Source of the DNA: Phycisphaerales bacterium
GTDB taxonomy: Bacteria > Planctomycetota > Phycisphaerae > Phycisphaerales > UBA1924
Length of the DNA: 64,000 nucleotides
Assembly (NCBI GenBank): GCA_023382935.1
Contig: JAHDXL010000008.1
Location: forward strand, 62,001-126,000
Direction of reading: 5' to 3'
Positions 7,537-15,912 of the stretch are shown here, piece after piece. Made by a program: the position numbers and the translations under genes. Every line of letters starts with the position of its first letter. The stretch's first letter is position 1. The notes below the pieces were generated by a model. The model saw nothing but the letters and a program-made list of their open reading frames with translations. It was not told the origin of the DNA and did no database searches.

Positions 7537-8568
7537 ATGCTCGGTCAGGTTCTGCTGGTGTCGATCGCGTTGCTGTGCCCCCTGTCCCGCGTGGATGACT
7601 ACTCTCCGAGCCCGGTCGGCCCGCTGGAGGTGCGTGACTCGGGTGTGCTGACGTTGCACGACGAAGCCCGCGACAAGAATCTCCAGATCCGGGTTCGCTT
7701 CCCGGTGCGCGACGACAGAACCGATGGCGACCACGCCGGGGCCCATCCGCTCATCATCTTCAGCCACGGCGCGGGGGGCTCGTGCGATGCGTTCGTTTCG
7801 CTGAGCACCTGCCTGGCCAGTCATGGGTATGTCGTCGTGCATCCGACGCACTCCGATTCCCTCGCGCTCGAACAGGGTAAGGACCGGCGCCAAGCGGTGC
7901 GCCGCGTGCTGCGTCAGCCCAGTGAGATCGTCTCGCGCGTCGACCTGCCTGATCGCGTGGCGGATGTCAAGTTCCTGCTCGATGCGATCGACACCATCGA
8001 GGAGAGAATCGGTCAGGAAGGGCTGGTCGATCGCCAGCGCGTGGGGATGGCTGGTCACTCGGCCGGGGCGATGACCACGCAGGTGCTGGGTGGTATGGAG
8101 TTTCGCATCGGTCGCATGTCCGGTGGAGACCGACTGGAAGAGCCGCGTTTCGACGCATTCGCGCTCATTTCGGGCCAGGGAACCAATCGACGAGCCATCA
8201 CCGAGGATTCATGGAACAAAGTGGATCGCCCGTGGCTGGTGCTGGCCGGGAGCAAGGATGTCAGCGCGGCCAGCAACGAGACGCCGGAATCGCGCCGACA
8301 TCCCTTTGAGTTTGCCCCGGCCGACGGGACCAAGTACCTGGTCTTCATCGACGGCGCGACGCACTCTTCGTATCAAGGGAAGGTGCCGGGCGCGCTGCTC
8401 GACCGCGATCGGCCGGCAAATCTCGCCTGGATTGAGCAGACCACCAACCTGAGCGTGCTGGCGTTCTTTGACGCATACGTCAAGGGCGATCAGGAGGCCA
8501 AGGCATGGCTCGACGCGGGCAAGTCGGTCGAGCGTGACGGCGGCGAGGCGGAGTTTCTGCACAAGTAA
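7537..8568 (+). CDS. secreted alpha/beta hydrolase (dienelactone-hydrolase / PAF-acetylhydrolase-like)
   Basis: A 343-residue protein with a short hydrophobic N-terminus (MLGQVLLVSIALLCPLSR) that is probably a signal peptide. It shows the alpha/beta-hydrolase order: oxyanion region PLIIFSHGAGGSCDAF, nucleophile elbow VGMAGHSAGAMTTQ (Ser in GHSAG), an acid candidate near LAGSKDVSA, and the catalytic His in GATHSSYQG. The fold family matches predicted dienelactone hydrolases and platelet-activating-factor acetylhydrolase-like esterases; the substrate cannot be told from sequence. A good ribosome site, GAGGAGG, lies upstream of the ATG. It follows pqiB on the same strand after 57 bp and could be co-transcribed, although a lipid-related role is only a guess. 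Confidence 0.8.
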   Translation: MLGQVLLVSIALLCPLSRVDDYSPSPVGPLEVRDSGVLTLHDEARDKNLQIRVRFPVRDDRTDGDHAGAHPLIIFSHGAGGSCDAFVSLSTCLASHGYVVVHPTHSDSLALEQGKDRRQAVRRVLRQPSEIVSRVDLPDRVADVKFLLDAIDTIEERIGQEGLVDRQRVGMAGHSAGAMTTQVLGGMEFRIGRMSGGDRLEEPRFDAFALISGQGTNRRAITEDSWNKVDRPWLVLAGSKDVSAASNETPESRRHPFEFAPADGTKYLVFIDGATHSSYQGKVPGALLDRDRPANLAWIEQTTNLSVLAFFDAYVKGDQEAKAWLDAGKSVERDGGEAEFLHK

Positions 8569-8672
8569 TGAGAGAGGCGAATGTCTGAAATGAGCCCCGA
8601 CCGTCAGGGAGGGGTCGGACTGGGCCGGGTGACTGCTCCCGCTCGGTGGCGGCTCGTCAAAGCCGGTGCGGC

Positions 8673-9071
8673 TCAGGTTTGCGCCGCCATGCCGCACGAC
8701 GAGCAGAAGTTATCGTCCTCGTCGAGTTTCGCCCCGCAGTTAGAGCAGAAGGCCGGGCGGTGCTCGCCGGGCAGTGGTGGCCGGATCGGTGACGAACGGG
8801 GCGAGCGTCGGCTCGGGTCGAGCGGGTCAGGCTCCTGGCCCGGGCCGGTGATGTCATACACACTCATGCGATGACGTGCGAAGGCGTTGTAGCCGTGGAA
8901 CGCCGCCGAGCCGAGCGCGACGACGATGAAGATGATTCCGAAAAATGTGAAGAATGGTGGCGCTCCCATCGACCACGCAGTGGCGGTGAAGATCACGCCG
9001 AACAGCGCGGCCACCATGCCCATGAAGATCCCGGCCGCCGATGGTCCACGTCCTGGCTTGACGCTGTACAT
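8673..9071 (-). CDS. small membrane protein with C-terminal zinc ribbon
   Basis: A 132-residue protein with two adjacent hydrophobic helices (about residues 13-60, IFMGMVAALFGVIFTATAW and FFGIIFIVVALGSAAF) and a short cytoplasmic tail ending in a zinc ribbon, FCSNCGAKL ... FCSSCGMA (CxxC-x11-CxxC). The ATG at 9071 is preferred over the one at 9095 because AAGGGAG precedes 9071 at a proper distance and nothing similar precedes 9095. Such zinc-ribbon two-helix proteins are common in bacteria with no known function. It converges with the hydrolase gene, about 100 bp apart; that gap holds no clear terminator. Confidence 0.65.
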   Translation of the reverse strand: MYSVKPGRGPSAAGIFMGMVAALFGVIFTATAWSMGAPPFFTFFGIIFIVVALGSAAFHGYNAFARHRMSVYDITGPGQEPDPLDPSRRSPRSSPIRPPLPGEHRPAFCSNCGAKLDEDDNFCSSCGMAAQT

Positions 9072-9171
9072 CGCCCGATCTCCCTTGGCTGACATGGTAT
9101 TGGGGACCGGGCTGGGCTGCTTGCGAGAGCGGCGAGTCTGTCAGGAACAGTAGGTCGCGGCCTGTCCTCCG

Positions 9172-9260
9172 GGGGTTGGAAGCCCCTTCTTCAGCCGGGC
9201 GAGCAAGGCACGGCCTCCGGTTGGCGCGCGTGCCAGCAACGTCCCTCCTCGGACGTTGCT
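9172..9260 (-). other. cluster of three adjacent RNA hairpins in the 3' region of the TPR gene
   Basis: Three inverted repeats lie in a row: 9235-9260 (10-bp perfect stem AGCAACGTCC/GGACGTTGCT, loop of 6), 9207-9234 (stem GGCACG/CGTGCC with an inner GCC/GGC pair) and 9172-9186 (GGGG/CCCC around a 7-base loop). They begin about 65 bases after the stop of the TPR gene in its direction of transcription. No U-rich tail marks a classic terminator. The cluster may be a 3'-UTR structure, a small RNA or a dispersed intergenic repeat; the strand is inferred from the neighbour. Confidence 0.4.
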
Positions 9261-9325
9261 TCTCTTGGTCGACCGTCCGCGCCAGGCGCAGCAACCTTGA
9301 AGACAAGGTCCATGGCACGACACCC

Positions 9326-11014
9326 CTACTCGCCGTGTTCGGCCAAACTGCTGCAATAGCACGAAGCCACTGGGCGCACGTCGGCTCGCGCCCATGCTTG
9401 GTCGAGCATCGGGTCGAGTGAGGCCGCCTCGCCGATCTTGCCTTGTGCCTCCAGCGACTGCTGGAGCCCCAGCAGAGCCCAGCCGTTGTTGGCGTGTCGC
9501 TTGAGGTCTTCGCGATAGACCGCCTCGGCCTCGGCGGCGCGCCCGTCAGACAACAGCAAAGCCCCCAGCGCGTGCCGCACCGGCTGCATCCAGCCCGGTG
9601 GCTCGTCGTACACCAACTTGTCCTCAAGCGCGACGGCCTGGCGAAGCAGACTGAATGCCTCGGTGGAATGGCCGTCCTTGAAGGCGATTTCTCCCGCGGC
9701 CATGTTGCGTGCAATCCCGATCACTGCGGACGCCGGGTTGTTGCCCATGAACCAGGTATCGTCCAGTTGCGAAGCCATCTCGTCAAACTTCGCCAGTTCC
9801 TCCCTGGCCTCCTCGATGCGTTTCAGGTTCGCCAACGCCACCGCGCGCGCGTAGTGCCATTCGGCCCGGCTCAGCAGGCGGTAGTCGTCCGGTTCCGGCT
9901 CAGTGAGTACGTCCTGCCACTTGCCGAAGCGGATCAGAACGTGCAGCGTCGTGGGCATGAAGCCATCGGCGAATCCCACGTTCTCGCGGAGGAACTTCTC
10001 GGGAATGTCGCGCTCGATCTTGCGTGCGGCATCGAGCGCCGTTTCGTAGCGGCCCTCCATCATCGCGGCGTATGCAAGGAAGTGCACGTTGTGCAGGAAA
10101 TACAGGTTGTAGAAGTCCGGCGCCGGCGCGAGTTTGAAGTATGCTTCGTCGACCGCGATGGCGCGCGAGTTTGCATCGGCGGCCATTGCGTAACGACCCG
10201 TGCGGATGAAGATATGGCTGGGCATGTGCACCAGGTGCCCCGAGCCCGGCACCAGATCCACCAGCCGCTCGGCAGCGGGCAGGCCCTTTTCAGGCCAGGG
10301 CGAGGCCTCGATCGCGTGAATGTAGAAGTGGTTGGCGCCCGGATGCAGGGGCGTATGCGACAGCGTGTGATCCAGGACGTCGAGGATGTCGAGCGTTCGA
10401 CCCTTGGGCTCGCCCATGTGCGTCCACAGATCCCACGGCTGAAGGTTCATCAGCGATTCGGCATAGAGCGCTCCGACGTCAGGATCATTGGGGAACTGCT
10501 CGTATGCCTCGCCCATCGCCTCCGCGTAGGACTCGTCGAGCGGGCGGCGGACTTCGGGCGCCGGCCACGTGTATCGCCGCGCCACCGCGCGGATCAGCGC
10601 CGCCTCAACCGGACTGGCCTTATCGAGACGCTGGAGCGCCTCCTGCGCGGCATCAAAGGCTCGCTTCGACTGCTCTTCTCCCATCTGCGGGTTGTTGATG
10701 TGCAGCCCGTGCGCGTACGCCACGCCCCACCAAGCCATGGCGCAGTCTGGGTCGAGCGACGCGGCATGCTGGAAAGAACGGATCGCTTCGTCGTGATTGA
10801 ACCCGTAGAGCAACTGAATGCCCTGATCGAAGGCCTGCTGTGCCTCGGGCACGCTGGTCGTCACAACCCGGTGATACCCCCCGAAGCCGGGGTAGAACGC
10901 GGGAGGCACGGATTCGGAAACCTGGGCCGCGGCGGGCAGGGCAGCCCACAGCCAAGGCCCTGAGAGCCCAGCCGAGAGCGACAGGGCGAGGGAAATGCGT
11001 GGGACGAATCTCAT
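9326..11014 (-). CDS. secreted tetratricopeptide-repeat protein
   Basis: A 562-residue protein. The start MRFVPRISLALSLSAGLSGP leads into a signal peptide ending near AAAQ; GAGGAG lies 6 bases upstream of the ATG at 11014, which is why this start is chosen over open frame further upstream. The body is a chain of helical pairs: QGIQLLYGFNHDEAIRSFQ, then AASLDPDCAMAWWGVAYAHG, a middle block HPGANHFYIHAIEASPWPEKG with LVPGSGHLVHMPSHIFIRTG, and C-terminal repeats with GRAAEAEAVYREDLKRHANN and WALLGLQQSLEAQGK. This matches a widespread exported TPR family found in planctomycetes and others whose function is not known. The conserved His cluster in the middle (HFYIHAIE, HLVHMPSHIF) could bind metal. 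It is divergent from vgrG across about 190 bp. Confidence 0.75.
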   Translation of the reverse strand: MRFVPRISLALSLSAGLSGPWLWAALPAAAQVSESVPPAFYPGFGGYHRVVTTSVPEAQQAFDQGIQLLYGFNHDEAIRSFQHAASLDPDCAMAWWGVAYAHGLHINNPQMGEEQSKRAFDAAQEALQRLDKASPVEAALIRAVARRYTWPAPEVRRPLDESYAEAMGEAYEQFPNDPDVGALYAESLMNLQPWDLWTHMGEPKGRTLDILDVLDHTLSHTPLHPGANHFYIHAIEASPWPEKGLPAAERLVDLVPGSGHLVHMPSHIFIRTGRYAMAADANSRAIAVDEAYFKLAPAPDFYNLYFLHNVHFLAYAAMMEGRYETALDAARKIERDIPEKFLRENVGFADGFMPTTLHVLIRFGKWQDVLTEPEPDDYRLLSRAEWHYARAVALANLKRIEEAREELAKFDEMASQLDDTWFMGNNPASAVIGIARNMAAGEIAFKDGHSTEAFSLLRQAVALEDKLVYDEPPGWMQPVRHALGALLLSDGRAAEAEAVYREDLKRHANNGWALLGLQQSLEAQGKIGEAASLDPMLDQAWARADVRPVASCYCSSLAEHGE

Positions 11015-11208
11015 GTGAGTCTCCTCGATCAGCGTGCTCTGTGCTGACGGTGCAGGCGCAGCGCACGGTGTTCGGGTGACACTCCGTGCCGGGATTCGCT
11101 GCATTGTGCACATTTCATCCTCCGGCGGAAGCGCGGCCGGTGCACACGATTCCCTGATTTGTCGCTCCCTGACGGGAGAACCCTTGTTCTGCCCGAGAGG
11201 AGCCGTCC

Positions 11209-13203
11209 ATGATCCGCCCCGACCGAGTCCGTCGTTCCCGAGCCGTAAGTCGCGCGGCCCGCGACTCCGTGGCCGGACACCGGCAGGTCCGCATCCGAAC
11301 CTCGCTTGGACCAAATCTGCTGCGGATCAAGTCGCTCCGCGGGCGAGAGGCTGTGGCCGAGCCTTTCACCTATGAAATTGAACTGCTCACCGAGCAGCGC
11401 GCCTTCACACCCGACGAACTGATCGGTCAGTTTCTGGGAGTCGACATTGACCTGCCGGGCGGCGCCGTTCGACACATTCATGGTGTTGTGTGGCGTTGCC
11501 GTCGCCTGCCCGACCAGGGCGGATGGGTGCGTCTCGTGGCCACGCTTGTGCCCTGGCTGCGGCTGCTCGAACAATCGACCGATTGCCGCATCTTTCAGCG
11601 CATGAGCGCGCCCGACATCATTAAGCGGGTCTTTCGCGACCACGGCTTCGGCGACTTCCAGGACGCCCTGGCCGGTGAGTACCCCGTGCGCGAATACTGC
11701 GTGCAGTACCGCGAGTCGGCCCTTGACTTTGTAGGCCGGCTGATGGAGGAAGAGGGCATCTCGTATCGCTTTCGGCACGAAGCCACGCGGCACGAACTGG
11801 TTCTCTTCGATGACTCGCCCGGAGCACCCGTGGCCGAGCACTGCCCATCGCTGCCCTACATCGAGCCTGACGCGGTCAACGACCTCAACGAGCGCGTGTG
11901 GGACTGGTCGATGCGCACCGACCTGCGCCCGGCCCGCTACACGCACACCGACTACGACTTCGAGAAGCCCAACAAGCCGCTTCTCACCAGGGCAGGTGCG
12001 CCGTGGGATCCTGCCAGCGCCACTTTCGAAGTTTTTGACTATCCCGGCGGTTACGTCCACAGCGATCATGGACAGCGCGACAGCAGCGTGCGCATCGAGG
12101 AACTCCACGCCGACCAGACCATGTTCAGCGGGCGCAGTTCGGCCCGCGGCATCGAGCCCGGAAGGCGTCTGCAACTGGAACGCGACCCGTTCGGCGTAGG
12201 CGATTACTTCGTCACAAGCGTCAGCATGGAGATCGTGCTCGACCAGCACGAGTCGGTGCGCATGGGCGGCGACGACGCCATCGTCTCGGTGGCCTTCGAC
12301 GCCACGCCGGCCCAGCGCCGCTTCCGTCCTGCTCGGCGCACGCCGCGACCGGTCGTGCGCGGCCCGCAGACGGCCGAGGTCGTCGGGCCTGCCGGGCGCG
12401 AAATCCACACCGACGAGCACGGGCGCGTCAAGGTGCAGTTTCACTGGGATCGCTACGGCCGGCGCGACGATGACAGTTCCTGCTGGATCCGCGTCAGCCA
12501 GGCCTGGGGTGGCAAGGGCTTCGGCGGTGTCACGGTGCCGCGCATCGGGCAGGAAGTGATCGTTGACTTCCTCGAAGGCGATCCCGATCGCCCCATCATC
12601 ACCGGGCGCGTCTACAACGGCGCCAACCGCTCGTCACTCAACCTGCCCGCCGACGCGATGAAGACCTGCCTGCGCACCAACAGCCTCAACAGGACCGGCG
12701 GATACAACGAGATCGTCTTCGACGACACCGCGGGCGAGGAGGGCGTGCATATCCGCAGCCAGTACGACCACACCTACTGGGTAGGTCACGATCGCAGCGG
12801 CGAGGTGGTGAACGACTCGACGGAGAAGGTGGGGAACAACGCTCACCAGGAGGTAGGGGTTGACAAGACGGTGGACGTCGGTTCAAAGTTCGTTCTGAAG
12901 GCCGGCTCCTCTATTACGCTGGAGTGCGGCGCCTCGAAACTGCACATGACCAGCGGGGGCGTCATCACCCTCAGCGGCGTGATGATTACGGTGGCCGGCG
13001 CCGCCAACACCAACATCGTGGCGCCACTGACCAATGTCGCCGGCGGTGTCATGCTCAATCTTGCGGGGCTCTCGACCAATCTTCAGGGCATGGTCACCTC
13101 GGTCGGTGGCACTTCTCTGGTCAGCATCTCAGGCGGGAAGATTGATTCCGTCGCCGATTCTGACCAGATCATTCAGGCTGGCGGGGCCATCAAACTCAAC
13201 TAG
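11209..13203 (+). CDS. vgrG: type VI secretion system spike protein VgrG
   Basis: A 664-residue protein with full VgrG architecture. Residues about 25-390 are the gp27-like base (FTYEIELLTEQRAFTPDELI, LDFVGRLMEEEGISYRF, PARYTHTDYDFEKPNKPL). Residues about 395-480 are the gp5 OB-fold (HTDEHGRVKVQFHWDRYG, CWIRVSQAWGGKGFG, PRIGQEVIVDFLEGDPDRP). The rest is the triple-stranded beta-helix plus a hydrophobic tail (GSSITLECGASKLHMTSGG). No enzymatic domain is attached, so it is a structural spike that carries effectors. A strong GAGAGGAG site precedes the ATG. Two unknown genes follow at once, the usual position for effector and adaptor. The only other type VI gene in the window is the fused sheath gene at 19.9-21.4 kb. 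Confidence 0.93.
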   Translation: MIRPDRVRRSRAVSRAARDSVAGHRQVRIRTSLGPNLLRIKSLRGREAVAEPFTYEIELLTEQRAFTPDELIGQFLGVDIDLPGGAVRHIHGVVWRCRRLPDQGGWVRLVATLVPWLRLLEQSTDCRIFQRMSAPDIIKRVFRDHGFGDFQDALAGEYPVREYCVQYRESALDFVGRLMEEEGISYRFRHEATRHELVLFDDSPGAPVAEHCPSLPYIEPDAVNDLNERVWDWSMRTDLRPARYTHTDYDFEKPNKPLLTRAGAPWDPASATFEVFDYPGGYVHSDHGQRDSSVRIEELHADQTMFSGRSSARGIEPGRRLQLERDPFGVGDYFVTSVSMEIVLDQHESVRMGGDDAIVSVAFDATPAQRRFRPARRTPRPVVRGPQTAEVVGPAGREIHTDEHGRVKVQFHWDRYGRRDDDSSCWIRVSQAWGGKGFGGVTVPRIGQEVIVDFLEGDPDRPIITGRVYNGANRSSLNLPADAMKTCLRTNSLNRTGGYNEIVFDDTAGEEGVHIRSQYDHTYWVGHDRSGEVVNDSTEKVGNNAHQEVGVDKTVDVGSKFVLKAGSSITLECGASKLHMTSGGVITLSGVMITVAGAANTNIVAPLTNVAGGVMLNLAGLSTNLQGMVTSVGGTSLVSISGGKIDSVADSDQIIQAGGAIKLN

Positions 13204-13219
13204 GCTGGGGTTTTCATCC

Positions 13220-13819
13220 ATGGAAACGCAACTGGTGCTCATAGGAACTTCAACTCCGCAAGCCAGTCAGGCCGGACGGGCTTCTCTGCCGACCCCGGTG
13301 TTCGCAGATCCTGACGGGAACACCTACATGTTGGTCGAGTGCGAGGGCCAGCCAGCCTTGTCTCCGTTCCCGCCCGACCCCTCGCATCCAACCTGGGAGG
13401 CGGCGTCAGTGCACTCCGACGCCAGGTTCGTCGCTGTCCCGGCGACGGAGCCCCCGTCGCCCGACGGGGCAGACGGCGGCGCCCTTGCCGACATGATTGC
13501 TGCGATTGCCCAGAACATGTCCAATTCTGATGATCTTGTGGCTCTGGCGGGTGTCGTTGGCGGTCCCGTCGGTGCGGCGCTCGCAGCCGGCGCTTTGCAG
13601 CCGAGCGCCATCGAGCGTTCCCTGGCCTGCATCCACAGAGCACTCGACCAGCAGCGAGTCCGAATCGACCTGCTTCGGGCGCTCTCGACGGAGGCACGAA
13701 CGCTGCCCAACGTAACAACGCGCACCACTCCCGTGGTTGGTGACTTGCTCCAGCGCGGCCGACAGCAGTTCGAAGAAATGTGCCGCCAGTCGGGCCTGTC
13801 CAGAGGAGACGTGGCATGA
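13220..13819 (+). CDS. hypothetical protein in vgrG operon (adaptor or immunity candidate)
   Basis: A 199-residue protein beginning METQLVLIGTSTPQASQAGR, 16 bases after the vgrG stop. No signal peptide. The first 90 residues are Pro-rich and hydrophilic; a central hydrophobic stretch (VALAGVVGGPVGAALAAGAL) follows, then a predicted helical C-terminus (CIHRALDQQRVRIDLLRALS). It overlaps the next gene by 4 bases (ATGA), so the two are translated together. I do not recognise a family. Placed between VgrG and a candidate toxin, it is likely to act as loading adaptor, chaperone or PAAR-like element, but no PAAR motif is evident. Frames upstream of the ATG at 13220 lie inside vgrG and were not used. 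Confidence 0.55.
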   Translation: METQLVLIGTSTPQASQAGRASLPTPVFADPDGNTYMLVECEGQPALSPFPPDPSHPTWEAASVHSDARFVAVPATEPPSPDGADGGALADMIAAIAQNMSNSDDLVALAGVVGGPVGAALAAGALQPSAIERSLACIHRALDQQRVRIDLLRALSTEARTLPNVTTRTTPVVGDLLQRGRQQFEEMCRQSGLSRGDVA

Positions 13820-14733
13820 GCGTCGCGCCAAGTGTGACACCGCTGCCGGATGACATACGTCGCTTCCTGATGGGAGCCTCTTCGACTGCTTCCATCCCCC
13901 TGGCCATCGGTGTTCCAGCAGGCGCACCCGGTGAACTCCTCATCGGTGGAAGGGGCGTGGGCAAGATCAATGATCAAGCCATCATCAAGTCAACTCCCGA
14001 ACCGGCCATCATCCGTCAGGGTCATCCGCGTATCCTCGCCTACGGTCGTCCGGTCTCCGGCAAGGGCTATGAGGCCGAAGGCACCCAGACCGGAGCAAAG
14101 GGGGGAGTGGATGAGTCCGACACCGCCGGCTGCGTGCTGATGACTGCTGAAGCGACCACCAAGTGCGCCGTTGACGTGGCGTCGTCACAAGCCGACATCA
14201 TGGATGACTTGACCAAGTCGGAGCAAGCCAAAACACAGGATGCGCTGAGTCGCTCGCAGAAGAAGTTCAATCGACAGGCCAAGACCCTGGAGGGAGCCAA
14301 GAAGCCCGCGACGATCGAGCGCCTTCAGCAGAGTCAGGGTGACATCAAGGCCAATATTGACCGGCACTCGGGCAAGATGCGTGGATTCAAGGCCATGAAG
14401 CGGGTCGCCTACGCTGACAAGGTATTTGCCGGGGCTGAGGCTGTGAAAACAATGCTTGATTGCAGACCCGCCGCAGCGATGGGTGGCTTCGGGAAGTCAT
14501 TCGCCTCAAGTGTCATTGGAGGCGCTTTCGGATCTGCTGTGGCTGGAACATGCGCAGTCGGGACTGCGGGTGTTGGCACCATTGTCTGCGTCGGAGGGGG
14601 CATCGCGGCCGGCGCTGGGGCCGCCGAGGTGACGGAAAGCGTCGTTGACTGGGGCGCTGACAAGATCGGTCTGGATTCGCTGGGGAAATGGATCGACGAG
14701 TACGCCCAGCAGGCCTGCGATGCGCTGTTGTGA
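13816..14733 (+). CDS. candidate type VI effector with glycine-zipper hydrophobic C-terminus
   Basis: A 305-residue protein. Residues about 20-110 contain short Gly-turn repeats (GELLIGGRGVGKINDQAIIK, IIRQGHPRILAYGRPVSGKG) that faintly recall PAAR or DUF4150-type spike tips, though the standard motif is not clear. Residues about 125-195 are a highly charged helix or coiled coil (QKKFNRQAKTLEGAKKPA). Residues about 220-285 are Gly/Ala-rich and hydrophobic (SVIGGAFGSAVAGTCAVGTA, IVCVGGGIAAGAGAAEV), like the glycine-zipper segments of pore-forming toxins, followed by an amphipathic end. It is the last gene of the vgrG operon, overlapping its neighbour by ATGA. No dedicated immunity gene follows; the next gene is manA on the other strand. 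Function is inferred from position and composition only. Confidence 0.5.
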   Translation: MSVAPSVTPLPDDIRRFLMGASSTASIPLAIGVPAGAPGELLIGGRGVGKINDQAIIKSTPEPAIIRQGHPRILAYGRPVSGKGYEAEGTQTGAKGGVDESDTAGCVLMTAEATTKCAVDVASSQADIMDDLTKSEQAKTQDALSRSQKKFNRQAKTLEGAKKPATIERLQQSQGDIKANIDRHSGKMRGFKAMKRVAYADKVFAGAEAVKTMLDCRPAAAMGGFGKSFASSVIGGAFGSAVAGTCAVGTAGVGTIVCVGGGIAAGAGAAEVTESVVDWGADKIGLDSLGKWIDEYAQQACDALL

Positions 14734-14868
14734 ATCGTTCGCTCAGTGCACGCCACATGCACTTCGAGGTCGGTGACGGTGCCCGATCGAGTTCTTCGGC
14801 GGGCGCGCTGTCCGAAAGTTGGGACTCGCATGAGCGGGACTGGATCACCGCGGCTGTATGCGAGGTTC

Positions 14869-15912
14869 CTACCGCAGTGTGATTCTGAGCACGCGCAAGC
14901 CTGCCTCCCCGCGGATGCTCGTGCTGTCAGCGCACCCGGCCGGAATCAGCATGGTCGTTCCCGCGCTGATGGCCACCGGCTCGCAATCGGGCGCTTCGAC
15001 GGTTCCGCTGCCGGAAACTCCCATGAGGGCATAGCAGCGAGCGCCCTCCAGGCGGTGTTCACCTGCGTGGAAGCGGAGTTCGTCGATCGTGTAGAACCCG
15101 GTGTCGGCCAGACGGGCCACCGAGTCGGTCTTTGAACACCAAGTCGGCGCGGGGGGCGGAGCATCGCCGAACGAGATGCACTGCATGGCCTGCTCGAGGT
15201 GCAGTTCACGCCGCGGGCGATTGTATTCCTTCGTCCAGTCGTAGAGCCGGAACGTGGTGTCGCTGGGGGTCTGCACTTCGGCCACGAGCACGCCCGCGCC
15301 CAGTGCATGTACGGTGCCGCTGGGCAGGGTGTGACACTGCCCCGGCACAGCCGGTTGCGAGAGCAGGGCATCCTGCACGCGGTGCGACGCGATCATCTCG
15401 CGCAGGGACCGTTCATCGATCTCGCGACGCAGGCCGCTGAATATCAACGGTTCAACGCCCCCCATTGGTTCGGCGTCGAGAACGAACCACGATTCGGTCT
15501 TGAGGTGCGCATCGGCATGAGCGGCCGCGTACGCAGGACTGGGATGCACCTGCACCGAGAGATGCTCGGCCGCGTCGAGAAACTTGAGCAGCAACGGGAA
15601 CGGCGGGGTCTCGGAGTTGCTGCGGGCACACTGGCGCTCATAGATGTTGTGCCCGAGGAGGCGGTGACGCCACAGGCGCGCAGCGTCGGAGATGGTCTGT
15701 CCGGCCAGCAGTCCATTGGCGATGACCGAGTGCGCCGCCTCGCCGCCGCCGCCGCTGGCAGACGTGGTGGCCAGATCGGCCAGTTCCCAACTCTCGCCGA
15801 CGCGCACGCTTTCGTCGGGCGGCAGGGACTTGCCGAAGCGCGCGAGGCGACGCCCGCCCCAGACTTTCTGCTTGAGAATGGGCTGGAAAAGCAGCGGGTA
15901 GCAACTGGTCAT
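14869..15912 (-). CDS. manA: mannose-6-phosphate isomerase, class I
   Basis: A 347-residue type I phosphomannose isomerase. The opening LLFQPILKQKVWGGRRLARF is characteristic, and the zinc and active-site segments are present: FLDAAEHLSVQVHPSPAYA and LPSGTVHALGAGVLVAEVQT followed by SDTTFRLYDW. It interconverts fructose-6-phosphate and mannose-6-phosphate in the cytosol, supplying GDP-mannose for polysaccharides. Its ATG overlaps the stop of the UvrC-like gene by four bases, so it belongs to the same minus-strand operon as that gene, the GNAT enzyme and glmS. The link with glmS, another fructose-6-phosphate branch enzyme, suggests shared demand for cell-wall and surface sugars. Confidence 0.92.
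   Translation of the reverse strand: MTSCYPLLFQPILKQKVWGGRRLARFGKSLPPDESVRVGESWELADLATTSASGGGGEAAHSVIANGLLAGQTISDAARLWRHRLLGHNIYERQCARSNSETPPFPLLLKFLDAAEHLSVQVHPSPAYAAAHADAHLKTESWFVLDAEPMGGVEPLIFSGLRREIDERSLREMIASHRVQDALLSQPAVPGQCHTLPSGTVHALGAGVLVAEVQTPSDTTFRLYDWTKEYNRPRRELHLEQAMQCISFGDAPPPAPTWCSKTDSVARLADTGFYTIDELRFHAGEHRLEGARCYALMGVSGSGTVEAPDCEPVAISAGTTMLIPAGCADSTSIRGEAGLRVLRITLR

Noticed and set aside
9443-10963. A 506-codon plus-strand frame opposite the TPR gene
   Set aside because: It lacks a fold or ribosome site and the minus strand has clear TPR repeats and a signal peptide.
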